A stretch of DNA of 7,534 nucleotides from Comamonadaceae bacterium (GCA_947484245.1 CANKOT010000108.1:1-7534); one strand, 5' to 3'. Positions 1 to 7,167 are shown, counted from the stretch's first letter. Notes: generated by a model from the letters alone, not told the origin. A program made the numbers and translations.

Positions 1-436
1 CCATTGCGAATGCTACAAAACAGGCCGCCTCTTGGCCGAAAAATTAGGCCTGACAAAAGAACAATACAAAGTCACATTCCAATCTCGATTTGGCAAAGCC
101 AAATGGTTAGAGCCCTACACCGAGCCAACGCTGATTGCCATGGCCCAAGCGGGTACCCAAAGTGTCGATGTGGTTTGCCCTGGCTTTACAGGTGACTGCC
201 TAGAGACGTTGGAAGAAATTAGCATGGAAGGCCGCGAAGCTTTTTTACATGCGGGCGGCAAGACCTTCAACTACATTCCTTGCATGAACGACGAACCCAT
301 GTGGATAGAGGCGCTGGCAGCCATCAGTGAACAACACATGCAAGGCTGGCCAACCACAACACAAGCCCTCCATGACAATGCTCACTCGCTTGCACAGGGT
401 CGAAATTTAGCACTCGAATTGGGCGCGAAGGACTAG
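1..436 (+). CDS. hemH: Ferrochelatase, C-terminal part (5' end outside window)
   Basis: Ferrochelatase inserts Fe2+ into protoporphyrin IX, the final step of protoheme synthesis. The frame is open from base 2, so the gene begins upstream; 144 codons are visible before the TAG at 434-436. The first residues read HCECYKTGRLLAEKLGL, the family's Cys/Tyr-Lys-Thr region. They are followed by FQSRFGKAKWLEPYTEPTL and by CPGFTGDCLETLEEI. The Glu of CLETLEEI (visible residue 68, codon 203-205) matches the conserved catalytic-site glutamate (Glu343 in the human enzyme). The other key residue, a histidine, lies before the window. The end, with NYIPCMNDEPMWIEAL, is typical; the roughly 30 residues after it form a polar tail of no recognised function. 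The TTG at 32 is internal, not a start. The gene converges on the transporter operon. Identity is secure from motifs; only the N-terminal part is unseen. Confidence 0.95.
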   Translation, partial: HCECYKTGRLLAEKLGLTKEQYKVTFQSRFGKAKWLEPYTEPTLIAMAQAGTQSVDVVCPGFTGDCLETLEEISMEGREAFLHAGGKTFNYIPCMNDEPMWIEALAAISEQHMQGWPTTTQALHDNAHSLAQGRNLALELGAKD

Positions 437-470
437 AAAAGATTTCTCAATGACCGACCAAAATCTAGCA
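437..470 (-). terminator. Weak hairpin-plus-T-run, possible end of the transporter operon
   Basis: Read on the minus strand, AGATTT (466-461) can pair with AAATCT (445-440), with a possible extra G-T pair, around a loop of about 15 bases. It is followed directly by a short T run (440-437). The stem is AT-rich and only 6-7 bp, so termination would be weak. It lies about 30 bp past the last transporter gene and just after the hemH stop codon. On the plus strand no T run follows the stem, so it would not serve hemH. Confidence 0.3.
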
Positions 471-497
471 CAGAAGTTTATTTGGTATTGAAAAATT

Positions 498-1559
498 TTA
501 TCGAATTCGAGAGCGAAGTCGACCTACGATGCCTGTAGGAAAGTAATAAACCGACAACACAAACAGCAAGCCCAACCACAGCAACCAACGATCGGGGGAC
601 AGCAGCGCCGCCAATAAGGGCCATGCAGACGCCGCCTCGCTGGCCCACCTGAGCAAATCTTGCAAATAACTTTGAGCCCACAAGAACAAGACCGCACCAA
701 TGGCTGAGCCATAAACGGTGCCCATACCGCCGATCACGACGATCAGCAAAACGTCCATCATGATTTCAAAACTGAGCGATGTATCAGGGCCGTTGTAGCG
801 CAGCCAAAGAGCCAACATCACACCGGCCATGCATGCGAACAAAGCAGACAGCACACTGGACAGCGTGCGATAAACCACCACACGATAGCCAATGGCTTCG
901 GCTCTGAATTCGTTTTCACGAATGGCCTGCAGCACGCGACCAAACGGCGAGTTCACAATGCGCAGCAGCATGAGAAACTGAATAAGGGCGGCTGCAAACA
1001 ACAAGTAATAGCAAAGTAAGCGGCCATCCAAATTGACACCCCAGAAAGGTGAGTCGCTGAACTCGGTGCTTGACAAAAGCAAGGCTGGCAACTTGAAACT
1101 CAAGCCATCTTCACCCCCCGTCCATTCAGACAGTTGTGATGCCAGGGTTTGAAAAGCAGCGGCCACCGCCAAAGTGATCATGGCAAAAAAGATGGCTCGC
1201 ACACGCAAAGAAAACAAGCCGATGAGCAAAGCCAAAACCAAGGTCAGCAAGAGCGCCAAAATGACACCTAAGCTCAAGGAAGCCCAAGTGGCACCCCAAT
1301 GATTGGAAGACATGGCGACACCATAGGCACCAATGCCAAAAAACATGGTGTGGGCAAAACTGACAATGCCGGTGTAGCCCAACAACAAATCAAAACTGGC
1401 CACCAAGACGATGAACACTAAGATCTTGGCCGCCACGGACAGTGCTTTGACACCCGGAAATAAAAAGGGTGCGAATGCCAATCCCAACAGCACCGCCGTC
1501 AGCATCCAAGCCAACCACGTGCTGCGAGGCAAATCATTTGACAACAAGCGTTTCAACAT
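498..1559 (-). CDS. livM: Branched-chain amino acid-type ABC transporter permease, LivM family
   Basis: Second inner-membrane permease of a HAAT/Liv-type importer; it pairs with the LivH-like subunit to form the translocation path. The protein has 353 residues, usual for LivM, and many hydrophobic segments (about 17-35, 42-60, 69-83, 95-118, 123-141, 181-200, 232-253, 265-295, 325-340). Family motifs are DLLLGYTGIVSFAH (57-70) running into FFGIGAY (73-79), SLRVRAIFFAMITLA (117-131), the cytoplasmic coupling loop IRENEFRAEAIGYRV (213-227) that should contact an ATPase, GGMGTVYGSAIGA (277-289) and YFPTGIVG (339-346). The ATG at 1559 is preceded by AAAGGA five bases upstream. It begins 15 bp after the permease gene upstream and is the last gene of the operon. 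Nothing is missing or broken. The family is clear; the transported solute is not. Confidence 0.93.
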   Translation of the reverse strand: MLKRLLSNDLPRSTWLAWMLTAVLLGLAFAPFLFPGVKALSVAAKILVFIVLVASFDLLLGYTGIVSFAHTMFFGIGAYGVAMSSNHWGATWASLSLGVILALLLTLVLALLIGLFSLRVRAIFFAMITLAVAAAFQTLASQLSEWTGGEDGLSFKLPALLLSSTEFSDSPFWGVNLDGRLLCYYLLFAAALIQFLMLLRIVNSPFGRVLQAIRENEFRAEAIGYRVVVYRTLSSVLSALFACMAGVMLALWLRYNGPDTSLSFEIMMDVLLIVVIGGMGTVYGSAIGAVLFLWAQSYLQDLLRWASEAASAWPLLAALLSPDRWLLWLGLLFVLSVYYFPTGIVGRLRSRIR

Positions 1560-1574
1560 GTTTGTCCTTTGGCG

Positions 1575-2564
1575 TCAGCGGTTGGCCACGGGGTACACCC
1601 CTTGTGGCCGCCACAACAAAATAGCCGCCATGAGCGCGATGTTGGAAAACAAAGCTAACTTGGGCAATAAGAAGCCGGTGTAGTTGGCCATGAGGCCCAC
1701 CATCAAAGCGCCAATGAGTGCGCCACCGGTAGAACCTAGACCGCCCATGATGATGACAATGAAAATAAGCACGTTCACTTGCGCGCCAATTTGGGGCACC
1801 ACGTTTTGCTGATACAAACCCCACATCACGCCGCCCAAACCTGCCAAGCCGCTGCCCACCACAAACACACCCACAAACAGCCGGCGAATTTTGTAGCCCA
1901 AGGCTTCCACCATTTCACGGTCTTGCACACCCGCGCGAATGAGCAAACCCACCTTGGTTTGACTCAAAGTCCAAGCTTGAAGCGCAAACACAATCAGCCC
2001 TACCACCACGGCCATGAGACGGTATTTTTCAAGCGACGCATCGCCCCACAGCAAGGAACCGCGCATGGCTTCGGGTAAGGGCAAAGCGATTTGCAAAGGC
2101 CCCCAAATGACCTTGATGATTTCTTCACCAATGATCATGCCGCCCATGGTGATCAAAATTTGCTTCAGATGCTGACCATACACGGGCCGAACAATAAAGC
2201 GCTCAAACGCCAAACCTATGACAGCCGCAGCAATCATGGCCACCATCATGGCAGCACCTACCGCCACCAAGTTGCGCCAGAGTTCTTGTGACTGCGTCCA
2301 GTCGACCATACCCGACAACACGCTGGTGGCCACAAACGCACCTAGCGCAATGAAAACACCATGCCCAAAATTGAGCACATCCATCAAGCCAAAGACCAAG
2401 GTTAAGCCCGAAGCCATGATGAAGATGATCATGCCCATGGCCAATCCAGCAACACTCAAGGTAAGCCAAGTATCAAAGGAACCTACAAGCGGCAAAGCCA
2501 ATAGGGCAATGACCGGCACCAGCAACAAAGGTTTGAGATCTAAATTGGTTTTGAGATGGATCAT
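1575..2564 (-). CDS. livH: Branched-chain amino acid-type ABC transporter permease, LivH family
   Basis: First inner-membrane permease of the importer, partner of the LivM-like protein. It has 329 residues, slightly longer than a typical LivH of about 290-310. A short cytoplasmic N-terminus precedes hydrophobic segments at about 12-29, 34-60, 66-83, 97-119, 136-152, 183-200, 230-250, 262-295 and 305-318. Diagnostic stretches are GLTLVFGLMDVLNFGHG (53-69), the coupling loop RAGVQDREMVEALGY (210-224), GGLGSTGGALIGA (274-286) and the end motif LLWRPQGVYP (316-325). Its ATG shares one base with the TGA of the upstream ATPase gene (TGATG), and no strong Shine-Dalgarno is visible, so translation is probably coupled. 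The function class is certain; the solute cannot be deduced. Confidence 0.93.
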   Translation of the reverse strand: MIHLKTNLDLKPLLLVPVIALLALPLVGSFDTWLTLSVAGLAMGMIIFIMASGLTLVFGLMDVLNFGHGVFIALGAFVATSVLSGMVDWTQSQELWRNLVAVGAAMMVAMIAAAVIGLAFERFIVRPVYGQHLKQILITMGGMIIGEEIIKVIWGPLQIALPLPEAMRGSLLWGDASLEKYRLMAVVVGLIVFALQAWTLSQTKVGLLIRAGVQDREMVEALGYKIRRLFVGVFVVGSGLAGLGGVMWGLYQQNVVPQIGAQVNVLIFIVIIMGGLGSTGGALIGALMVGLMANYTGFLLPKLALFSNIALMAAILLWRPQGVYPVANR

Positions 2565-3292
2565 CAGAGTGCCAAGCCCAGCAAAGATTGCTGCAATTCG
2601 GGGTCTGCACTGAGTGCAGCCATGCTGCCCGCATGAATGACGCGGCCGTTGTCCATCACGGCCACGCTATCGCCCAATTGCTGCGCAAAATGAATGTTTT
2701 GCTCTACTAACAAAATAGTCACGCCACTGGCTTTCATTTTTTGAAATGCCTCCATCATGTTTTGCACAATGGCTGGCGCCAAGCCTTTGCTAGGCTCATC
2801 CACGATGAGCAAATCGCGCGGCTCGACCATGGCGCGTGCCACCGCCAGCATTTGTTTTTGACCGCCTGACAATTTGCCTGCGGGATGGTGCCAAAATTTT
2901 TCGACTGCAGGAAACATGGCGTAAATCCAAGCCAAGCGGGCTGCGTCCATTTGGTTTGAACGTGCTGCTTTGCGCGCAGCCAACAACATATTTTCTTCTA
3001 CCGTGAGGTCTGAAAATATGCCCATGTTTTCGGGCACATACGCAATTTTGAGTGAGGCAATGTCGGGCGTAGTCATGTGCGTGATGTCGTGCCCATTGAA
3101 ATTCAAAGTCCCTTGGGAAGCTTGCCACAAGCCCATGATGGTTCGAAGGGTCGTGGTTTTACCTGCGCCATTGCGGCCCAACAACAGCGTGAGCTCGCCA
3201 CGCGGTACTTGCAAATTCACGCCGTGCAAGATGTGGTACGCGCCAATGTGCGTGTGCACATCTTTCAATTCAAGCAATGCAGAAGCAGACAT
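2564..3292 (-). CDS. livF: Branched-chain amino acid-type ABC transporter ATP-binding protein, LivF family
   Basis: One of two cytoplasmic ATPases that power the importer. Starting at the ATG at 3292 it has 242 residues, normal for LivF. Walker A is GRNGAGKT (39-46); the Q-loop region reads YVPENMGIFSDLTVEEN (85-101), the signature is LSGGQKQ (141-147), Walker B is LLIVDEP (161-167) and the switch region is ILLVEQN with Gln where many ABC ATPases have His. The Glu in the Q-loop and the Gln in the switch are usual for LivF, so this should be an active subunit. A TTG one codon upstream keeps the frame open, but the ATG is preferred because it forms a TGATG one-base overlap with the preceding gene, exactly as at the livF/livH junction. 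It has no long C-terminal extension. Confidence 0.94.
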   Translation of the reverse strand: MSASALLELKDVHTHIGAYHILHGVNLQVPRGELTLLLGRNGAGKTTTLRTIMGLWQASQGTLNFNGHDITHMTTPDIASLKIAYVPENMGIFSDLTVEENMLLAARKAARSNQMDAARLAWIYAMFPAVEKFWHHPAGKLSGGQKQMLAVARAMVEPRDLLIVDEPSKGLAPAIVQNMMEAFQKMKASGVTILLVEQNIHFAQQLGDSVAVMDNGRVIHAGSMAALSADPELQQSLLGLAL

Positions 3293-4113
3293 CAAAAGTC
3301 ATCCTTGGAATGCATCACCTTTGACTTTAAACCTTCAGAGGCAGCGACAGCGTTGGGTTTGACACCCAAATAAGCTTCTTGCACCACAGCAGAAGCCATG
3401 ACCTCTGCAGGCTCGCCATCGGCCACCAGCTGACCGTTGTGCAACACAATGATGCGATCTGCCAATTCACGCACCACATCCATTTTGTGTTCCACCAGCA
3501 AAATGGTTTTGGTTTTGTCGCTTTTCAATTGGCGAATGAGATTCAAAATAACAGGCGCTTCATCTTGGCTCATGCCGGCAGTGGGCTCGTCAAACATGTA
3601 GACCGAAGGCTTAAGCGCCATGAGCAAAGCCACTTCCAGCTTGCGCTGATCGCCGTGCGGCAAACTGGCCACAGTGGCATTGGCCTGAGTCATCATGGAA
3701 ACTTGTTGCAAGATGTCTTGAGCTAGACGTGTTAGCTTGGCATGATCTTGCCAAATCGACCACAAGTTAAGCCCCCGCAAATGTGCGCCTTCTTCAGTGG
3801 CTTGAACAGCCAAGCGCACGTTTTCAAGGACAGTCAAATTAGGAAACAAGTTGGTCAATTGAAACGCGCGGCCCAAACCAGCGCGGGTTCTGGCAGAGGC
3901 GCTCAAACCCGTTAATTCTTGGCCATCCAAATGAACTCGTCCTTCACTGGCAGGCAATTGACCCGAGATCAGATTGAAATAGGTGGTCTTGCCTGCACCA
4001 TTAGGGCCAACGATGGCCGTTAAGGTGCCAGGCTCAAACCGACAAGAGACAGCATTGACCGCCACATGCCCACCGAAGCGCGCTGTGAGATCCTGCGTTT
4101 GCAACACGCCCAA
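3292..4113 (-). CDS. livG: Branched-chain amino acid-type ABC transporter ATP-binding protein, LivG family (TTG start)
   Basis: Second cytoplasmic ATPase of the importer, forming a heterodimer with the LivF-like protein. It has 273 residues. Walker A is GPNGAGKT (36-43), the Q-loop is RAFQLTNLF (82-90), the signature is LPHGDQRKLE (151-160), Walker B is VYMFDEP (171-177, Asp175 and Glu176) and the switch histidine is in LLVEHKMD (His209). LPxGDQR in place of LSGGQ is common in LivG, so it is not a defect. The insertion at about 107-130 is the LivG-type helical insert. No ATG is available near the start. TTG at 4113 is chosen because AAGG (4125-4122) lies eight bases upstream; GTG at 4107 is the alternative. 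The last 20 or so residues, rich in Ser, Lys and Asp, run past the usual end of the fold. It starts 10 bp after the binding-protein gene. Confidence 0.93.
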   Translation of the reverse strand: MGVLQTQDLTARFGGHVAVNAVSCRFEPGTLTAIVGPNGAGKTTYFNLISGQLPASEGRVHLDGQELTGLSASARTRAGLGRAFQLTNLFPNLTVLENVRLAVQATEEGAHLRGLNLWSIWQDHAKLTRLAQDILQQVSMMTQANATVASLPHGDQRKLEVALLMALKPSVYMFDEPTAGMSQDEAPVILNLIRQLKSDKTKTILLVEHKMDVVRELADRIIVLHNGQLVADGEPAEVMASAVVQEAYLGVKPNAVAASEGLKSKVMHSKDDF

Positions 4114-4123
4114 GATGCGAGCC

Positions 4124-5323
4124 TTAGCGCTTGTTGCGAATCGGCACGTTCATTTCTTCAGGTTTGATTTCGCGAACCAACTCTGGCACACCCCATGCAA
4201 ATGCGGGGTCGACTTTGATTTTGAAGTGGTACATACTTTGCATCGCTTGGTGATCTTCCTTGCGGAACGTCATCTTGCCTTTCGGTGTGTCAAAGCTCAT
4301 GCCCTCCATGGCTGCAATGAGGGTGTTGGCATCTGTATTGCCGTTTGTTTTCTTCAAGGCTGTCACCAGTGCCATGGCAGAAGCAAAGCCACCAGCGGTG
4401 AAGAAATCTGGTGGCGATTTGAACTGCGTGTAATGACGCGCCACCATGGCATCGTTGACGGTGTTCTTAGGCATGCCGAAGTAATAGTAAGCCGCACCTT
4501 CCATGCCGGGGAACTGCTTGTAGGCCACCATCGCAGGAAGAATGTTGCCGCCTGTGGCAATTTCAATGCCGTAGCGCTTCAAATCCATGTCAGCAATTTT
4601 GAAGGGGTTACCACCAGCCCAGATGATGAAAATGATTTTGCGGCCAGGTTGTGATTTGAGCTTGTCGATCAGGTGCTGTGCACCGGCTGTGAAGTCGGTT
4701 GTTGCAGGCGGCAAAAATTCTTCGTGAACCAACTTGGCATTTTTCAAAGATTCACGGAAGGCTTTAACACCATCTCGACCAAAGGCTGAATCTTGCGCCA
4801 TGGTGGCTATGGTGTAACCGGCTTTGTCCAATGCAACGGCATTGGAGATAGCGTCTTGGCTGCTATTGCGACCTGTGCGGAAGATGTACTTGTTCCACTT
4901 GTCGCCTGTGATGGAATCGGCCACAGCAGGCTCGACCAACAAAATCTTTTTGTACTCCTCAGCGACAGGCAGCATGGCCAATGCGACAGGTGATGCTGTC
5001 GGCCCCACCGCAATCTCAACCTTGTCGTCACCATAGGCTGCTGCCAAGAGGTTTTTACCCAAGTCAGGCTTGCCTTGGTCGTCTTTTTCAATGACCACCA
5101 ACTTGCGGCCCCCTACTTGCATGGTGCCGCCCGTGGCGTAGTCCAAGCCCATCATCAAACCAACTTGGGTTTGCTTGCCATAGGCCTCCAAGGGGCCTGT
5201 CTTGCTGTAAATGTGGGCAATTTTCAGGTCTTTGCTTTGAGCAATGGAAGCCACTGGCGAGATGAGACCTGCGAGTACTGCGCCGGTCGTGAAGATCAAG
5301 GAAAAAATTGTTTGACGAAACAT
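4124..5323 (-). CDS. Periplasmic substrate-binding protein of a branched-chain-type ABC importer
   Basis: Type I periplasmic binding protein (Leu/Ile/Val-binding fold) that captures the solute and delivers it to the LivHM-like permease. It has 399 residues. Residues 1-28 look like a Sec signal peptide: a short start with Arg3, a hydrophobic core at 5-24 and a likely cut after SIA (28). The mature part opens with LKIAHIYSKTGPLEAYGKQT, the usual first strand and ligand loop. Next come KDDQGKPD (80-87) and GPTASPVALA (107-116), the equivalent of the Ser/Ala/Thr loop that holds the ligand carboxylate in LivJ/LivK. Near the end are FFTAGGFASAMAL (307-319) and GMSFDTPKGKMTFRKEDHQA (341-360). AGGAG five bases before the ATG supports the start. 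It is the first gene of the operon. The solute is not predictable; some relatives bind aromatic or other carboxylates rather than amino acids, so no livJ/livK symbol is given. Confidence 0.9.
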   Translation of the reverse strand: MFRQTIFSLIFTTGAVLAGLISPVASIAQSKDLKIAHIYSKTGPLEAYGKQTQVGLMMGLDYATGGTMQVGGRKLVVIEKDDQGKPDLGKNLLAAAYGDDKVEIAVGPTASPVALAMLPVAEEYKKILLVEPAVADSITGDKWNKYIFRTGRNSSQDAISNAVALDKAGYTIATMAQDSAFGRDGVKAFRESLKNAKLVHEEFLPPATTDFTAGAQHLIDKLKSQPGRKIIFIIWAGGNPFKIADMDLKRYGIEIATGGNILPAMVAYKQFPGMEGAAYYYFGMPKNTVNDAMVARHYTQFKSPPDFFTAGGFASAMALVTALKKTNGNTDANTLIAAMEGMSFDTPKGKMTFRKEDHQAMQSMYHFKIKVDPAFAWGVPELVREIKPEEMNVPIRNKR

Positions 5324-5494
5324 GAAGACTCCTAAAAGTATGACTTAAAACCAAAAATGAATACTAGAATAATCTAAATTAAAGACTTTTCAGAATGCAT
5401 CGGATCAATATTTGCTGATTCATCATACAGAGGCAAACATCTTATTTAGCTTACAAACGTCTTTATTCAGCCTAGACATAGCCATTTAGGTATT

Positions 5495-5506
5495 TTGACT
5501 TGTCAA
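5495..5506. repeat. 12-bp palindrome with a -35-like box on each strand
   Basis: TTGAC-TT-GTCAA is a perfect 5-bp inverted repeat with a 2-base centre. Its left arm reads TTGACT on the plus strand and its right arm reads TTGACA on the minus strand, so each half resembles a sigma70 -35 element facing outward. It could be an operator or a pair of promoter elements. No good -10 box accompanies either at 16-18 bases. Confidence 0.35.
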
Positions 5507-5622
5507 TTTTATTAATTAAATATTACAAGTTAAAATAATATTTATAACAATTTAAGATATTCATAACACTTAATCACAAATACAAAAGAGTACCTAGGCA
5601 TTTTCTGCTACTTACTATTGCG

Positions 5623-5640
5623 TTGATATCTGCCTATCAA
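5623..5640. repeat. Inverted repeat TTGATA-N6-TATCAA
   Basis: Perfect 6-bp arms (5623-5628 and 5635-5640) around the spacer TCTGCC, 18 bp in all. It lies about 140 bp before the integrase start. The size and spacing are those of a small dimeric regulator or recombinase binding site. No T run follows on either strand, so it is not a terminator. Function is unassigned. Confidence 0.45.
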
Positions 5641-5694
5641 ATTCGCAGCAGTCTATTAAAGCTCTCTGTTCAAAAGAGAATCAGGCAATAAGCA

Positions 5695-5713
5695 TTAGAT
5701 TAAAAAAATCTAA
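5695..5713. repeat. Hairpin-forming inverted repeat TTAGATT-A5-AATCTAA
   Basis: Perfect 7-bp arms (5695-5701 and 5707-5713) around AAAAA. It sits 65 bp upstream of the integrase ATG and directly beside the weak -35-like TTGGCT at 5715. It could be an operator controlling the integrase or a recombination-protein binding site. It lacks a downstream T run on either strand, which argues against a terminator. Confidence 0.5.
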
Positions 5714-5778
5714 GTTGGCTCTGCGATGAAAACATTTAGTGATACCCGTGGTAAGAACTTTTTTATAAAAGGACCACC

Positions 5779-6972
5779 ATGGCTAACTCAACAGACAGCA
5801 GAGCGTTAAACAAACTTACTAAACCGTGTCGATACACAATACCCTCCGCTAAAGGGTTGCACCTCTGGGTAACAAAAGGAAATAAAAAGTATTGGATTTA
5901 TCGGTACACATTTCATGGCAAAAGATTCGATATGAGTCTTGGCACATTTCCTGAAATTCCTTTACATGAAGCAAGGACAAAAGCAATTCAACTCCGCGCA
6001 AAAATAATAAATGACATCAATCCAAGGGATGAGAGATTAGAAGCAAAAGAAAAGATTAAAAAATCTTTACCAAAGGTTGACTTTGAAAACTTTAGCGCAG
6101 AGTTCATTGCGAGAATGTCCCCAAAGTGGAAAAGCACGAAGTCTGAATCACAGTGGGTAAGTTCACTATCCGTTCATGCTTTTCCATTAATCGGGAAACT
6201 TTCACCTGAAGAAATAACGACACAACATATCTTAGATATTTTGACGCCCATATGGACCTCAAGACATGTAACAGCAACAAAACTGAGGGGGCGTCTTGAA
6301 AGAGTTATCTCGGCTAGCATTACAAGCGGACTAAGGTCCTCGACGAATCCAGCGATATGGAAAGGACATCTGGAAAATCTACTTCCTTGGGTCAAAGCGA
6401 GTCAATCTCATCACGCTGCGATGAATTACAAAGAGGTTCCAGCAATGATGGAAATATTGCAAAGAAATACAAGTCAATCTTCTTTAGCCCTCCAATTTAC
6501 AATCCTAAATGCGTTGAGAACAAGCGAAGGTTTATTTGCACGAAAATCCGAAATTGATTCTGGAATTTTTACTATTCCGGCAAACAGGATGAAAGGGAAC
6601 CAAGAACACCAAGTACCACTTTCGCAGCCCTCTTTAAATTTAATCGCAAGACTCCCTAATCTAAATTTAACCACCGACCTGCTTTTTCACAACAACGGAA
6701 AGCGACTATCAAATATGTCAATGCTTATGCTTTTACGCCGCATTGAGCCAAATATAACTGTTCATGGTTTTAGGAGCTCATTCAGGGACTGGGTAGCTGA
6801 AGAAACAAACCATAGCCCCGAAGTTGCTGAAATGGCACTTGCCCACAAGATTGCAAATAAAGTAGAAGCCGCTTATCGAAGGGGCAAACTTATTGAAAGG
6901 AGACGCGCATTGATGGAGGATTGGGCCAGCTACTGTATGTCTGCTTGCAAAACATACTCTTCAACCACTTAA
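5779..6972 (+). CDS. Tyrosine recombinase/integrase, P4-type with DUF4102 N-terminal domain
   Basis: Site-specific recombinase that would integrate or excise a mobile element through a covalent 3'-phosphotyrosine. It has 397 residues, full length for the P4/DUF4102 class. Residues about 25-92 form the DUF4102 arm-binding domain (KGLHLWVTKG, RYTFHGKRFDMSLGTFPEI). About 103-205 are the core-binding (SAM-like) domain, and 217-385 the catalytic domain. The visible catalytic set is complete: Arg247 (NALRTSE), Lys272 (RMKGNQEHQVPLS), His329 and Arg332 (VHGFRSSFRDW), His356 (MALAHKI) and Tyr366 (VEAAYRRG). Two residues are missing next to SEID (257-260) relative to the usual pattern, probably a harmless loop change. 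The ATG has AAAGGA five bases upstream. Low G+C and many AGA/AGG arginine codons contrast with the flanking operons and suggest transfer. No excisionase or cargo gene accompanies it. Confidence 0.94.
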   Translation: MANSTDSRALNKLTKPCRYTIPSAKGLHLWVTKGNKKYWIYRYTFHGKRFDMSLGTFPEIPLHEARTKAIQLRAKIINDINPRDERLEAKEKIKKSLPKVDFENFSAEFIARMSPKWKSTKSESQWVSSLSVHAFPLIGKLSPEEITTQHILDILTPIWTSRHVTATKLRGRLERVISASITSGLRSSTNPAIWKGHLENLLPWVKASQSHHAAMNYKEVPAMMEILQRNTSQSSLALQFTILNALRTSEGLFARKSEIDSGIFTIPANRMKGNQEHQVPLSQPSLNLIARLPNLNLTTDLLFHNNGKRLSNMSMLMLLRRIEPNITVHGFRSSFRDWVAEETNHSPEVAEMALAHKIANKVEAAYRRGKLIERRRALMEDWASYCMSACKTYSSTT

Positions 6973-7026
6973 GGTTAACTGCTAAGTAAAAAATCATCTT
7001 TTGTTTAATTGCTTATTGCTCAAACA

Positions 7027-7091
7027 AGCCGCCATATATCAAAATGCTTATCTAAGGTATGAAGCCTAAGGACTTGGTGATCAAGGCGGCT
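7027..7091. repeat. GC-rich 7-bp inverted repeat enclosing 51 bases, possible structured element
   Basis: AGCCGCC (7027-7033) and GGCGGCT (7085-7091) are perfect complements in an otherwise AT-rich gap. Inside, ATCA (7038-7041) can pair with TGAT (7078-7081), and GCTT (7046-7049 region) with the following AAGC can form a smaller hairpin. CTAAGG occurs twice, 14 bases apart (7052 and 7066). AATTTATCTTTT follows the right arm, so the fold might act as a poor terminator for the integrase. It could also be a small structured RNA or an element end. It matches no RNA family I recognise. Confidence 0.4.
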
Positions 7092-7104
7092 AATTTATCT
7101 TTTA

Positions 7105-7126
7105 CCAACAACAATGGATTGTTTGG
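7105..7126. repeat. Operator-like palindrome upstream of the lipoprotein promoter
   Basis: AACAAT (7110-7115), GG, ATTGTT (7118-7123) is a perfect 6-bp inverted repeat. It is extended by CCA (7105-7107) and TGG (7124-7126) if two bases are allowed to bulge on the left. The 2-base centre is too small for an RNA hairpin loop, so a protein-binding site is more likely. It lies about 40 bp upstream of the candidate -35. Confidence 0.35.
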
Positions 7127-7167
7127 CTTTACGCAAACAGGTGTTGGATTTGAGTTGGGCTAAATTC

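Larger units (their letters stand above)
5324..5778. other. AT-rich intergenic region between divergent transporter operon and integrase gene
   Basis: 455 bp with no convincing gene. Base composition is extreme (9 G+C in 5521-5580). It must hold the promoter of the minus-strand transporter operon. The best match I find there is TTGATC (5408-5403) and TTTAAT (5383-5378) with a long 19-base spacer, about 55 bp before the start codon; this is weak. A perfect TTGACA on the minus strand (5506-5501) has no good -10 at normal spacing. For the integrase, TTGGCT (5715-5720) with AGTGAT (5738-5743) at 17 bases is weak as well. AAAGGA (5768-5773) is a good ribosome site for the integrase ATG. Three inverted repeats are listed separately. 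No tRNA, transposon end or repeat array was seen. Confidence 0.6.

Noticed and set aside
491..510. AAAATTTT and TCGAATTCGA palindromes at the 3' end of livM
   Set aside because: They are short self-complementary words, the second inside the coding end of livM, with no loop and no T run, so no terminator or site is claimed.
2218..2613. 131-codon plus-strand frame rich in Met, Lys and Pro opposite livH
   Set aside because: Its composition mirrors the hydrophobic codons of the permease on the other strand. It has no domain or ribosome site of note, so it is treated as a shadow.
3020..3045. Glu instead of Gln in the Q-loop of the LivF-like ATPase
   Set aside because: A VPE motif is usual in LivF, including the E. 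coli protein as I recall it, so it is not unusual.
3634..3664. LPHGDQ instead of LSGGQ in the LivG-like ATPase, seeming loss of the signature serine
   Set aside because: LPxGDQR is a common form of the signature in LivG-type subunits, so it does not indicate an inactive protein.
3983..4654. 223-codon open frame on the plus strand opposite the LivG-like and binding-protein genes
   Set aside because: It lies antisense to two clear transporter genes, has no recognisable domain and spans their junction. Long antisense frames are common opposite such genes.
5771..5785. ACCACCATGG around the integrase start resembles a eukaryotic Kozak context
   Set aside because: All surrounding genes are bacterial and a normal AAAGGA ribosome site is present; the match is chance.
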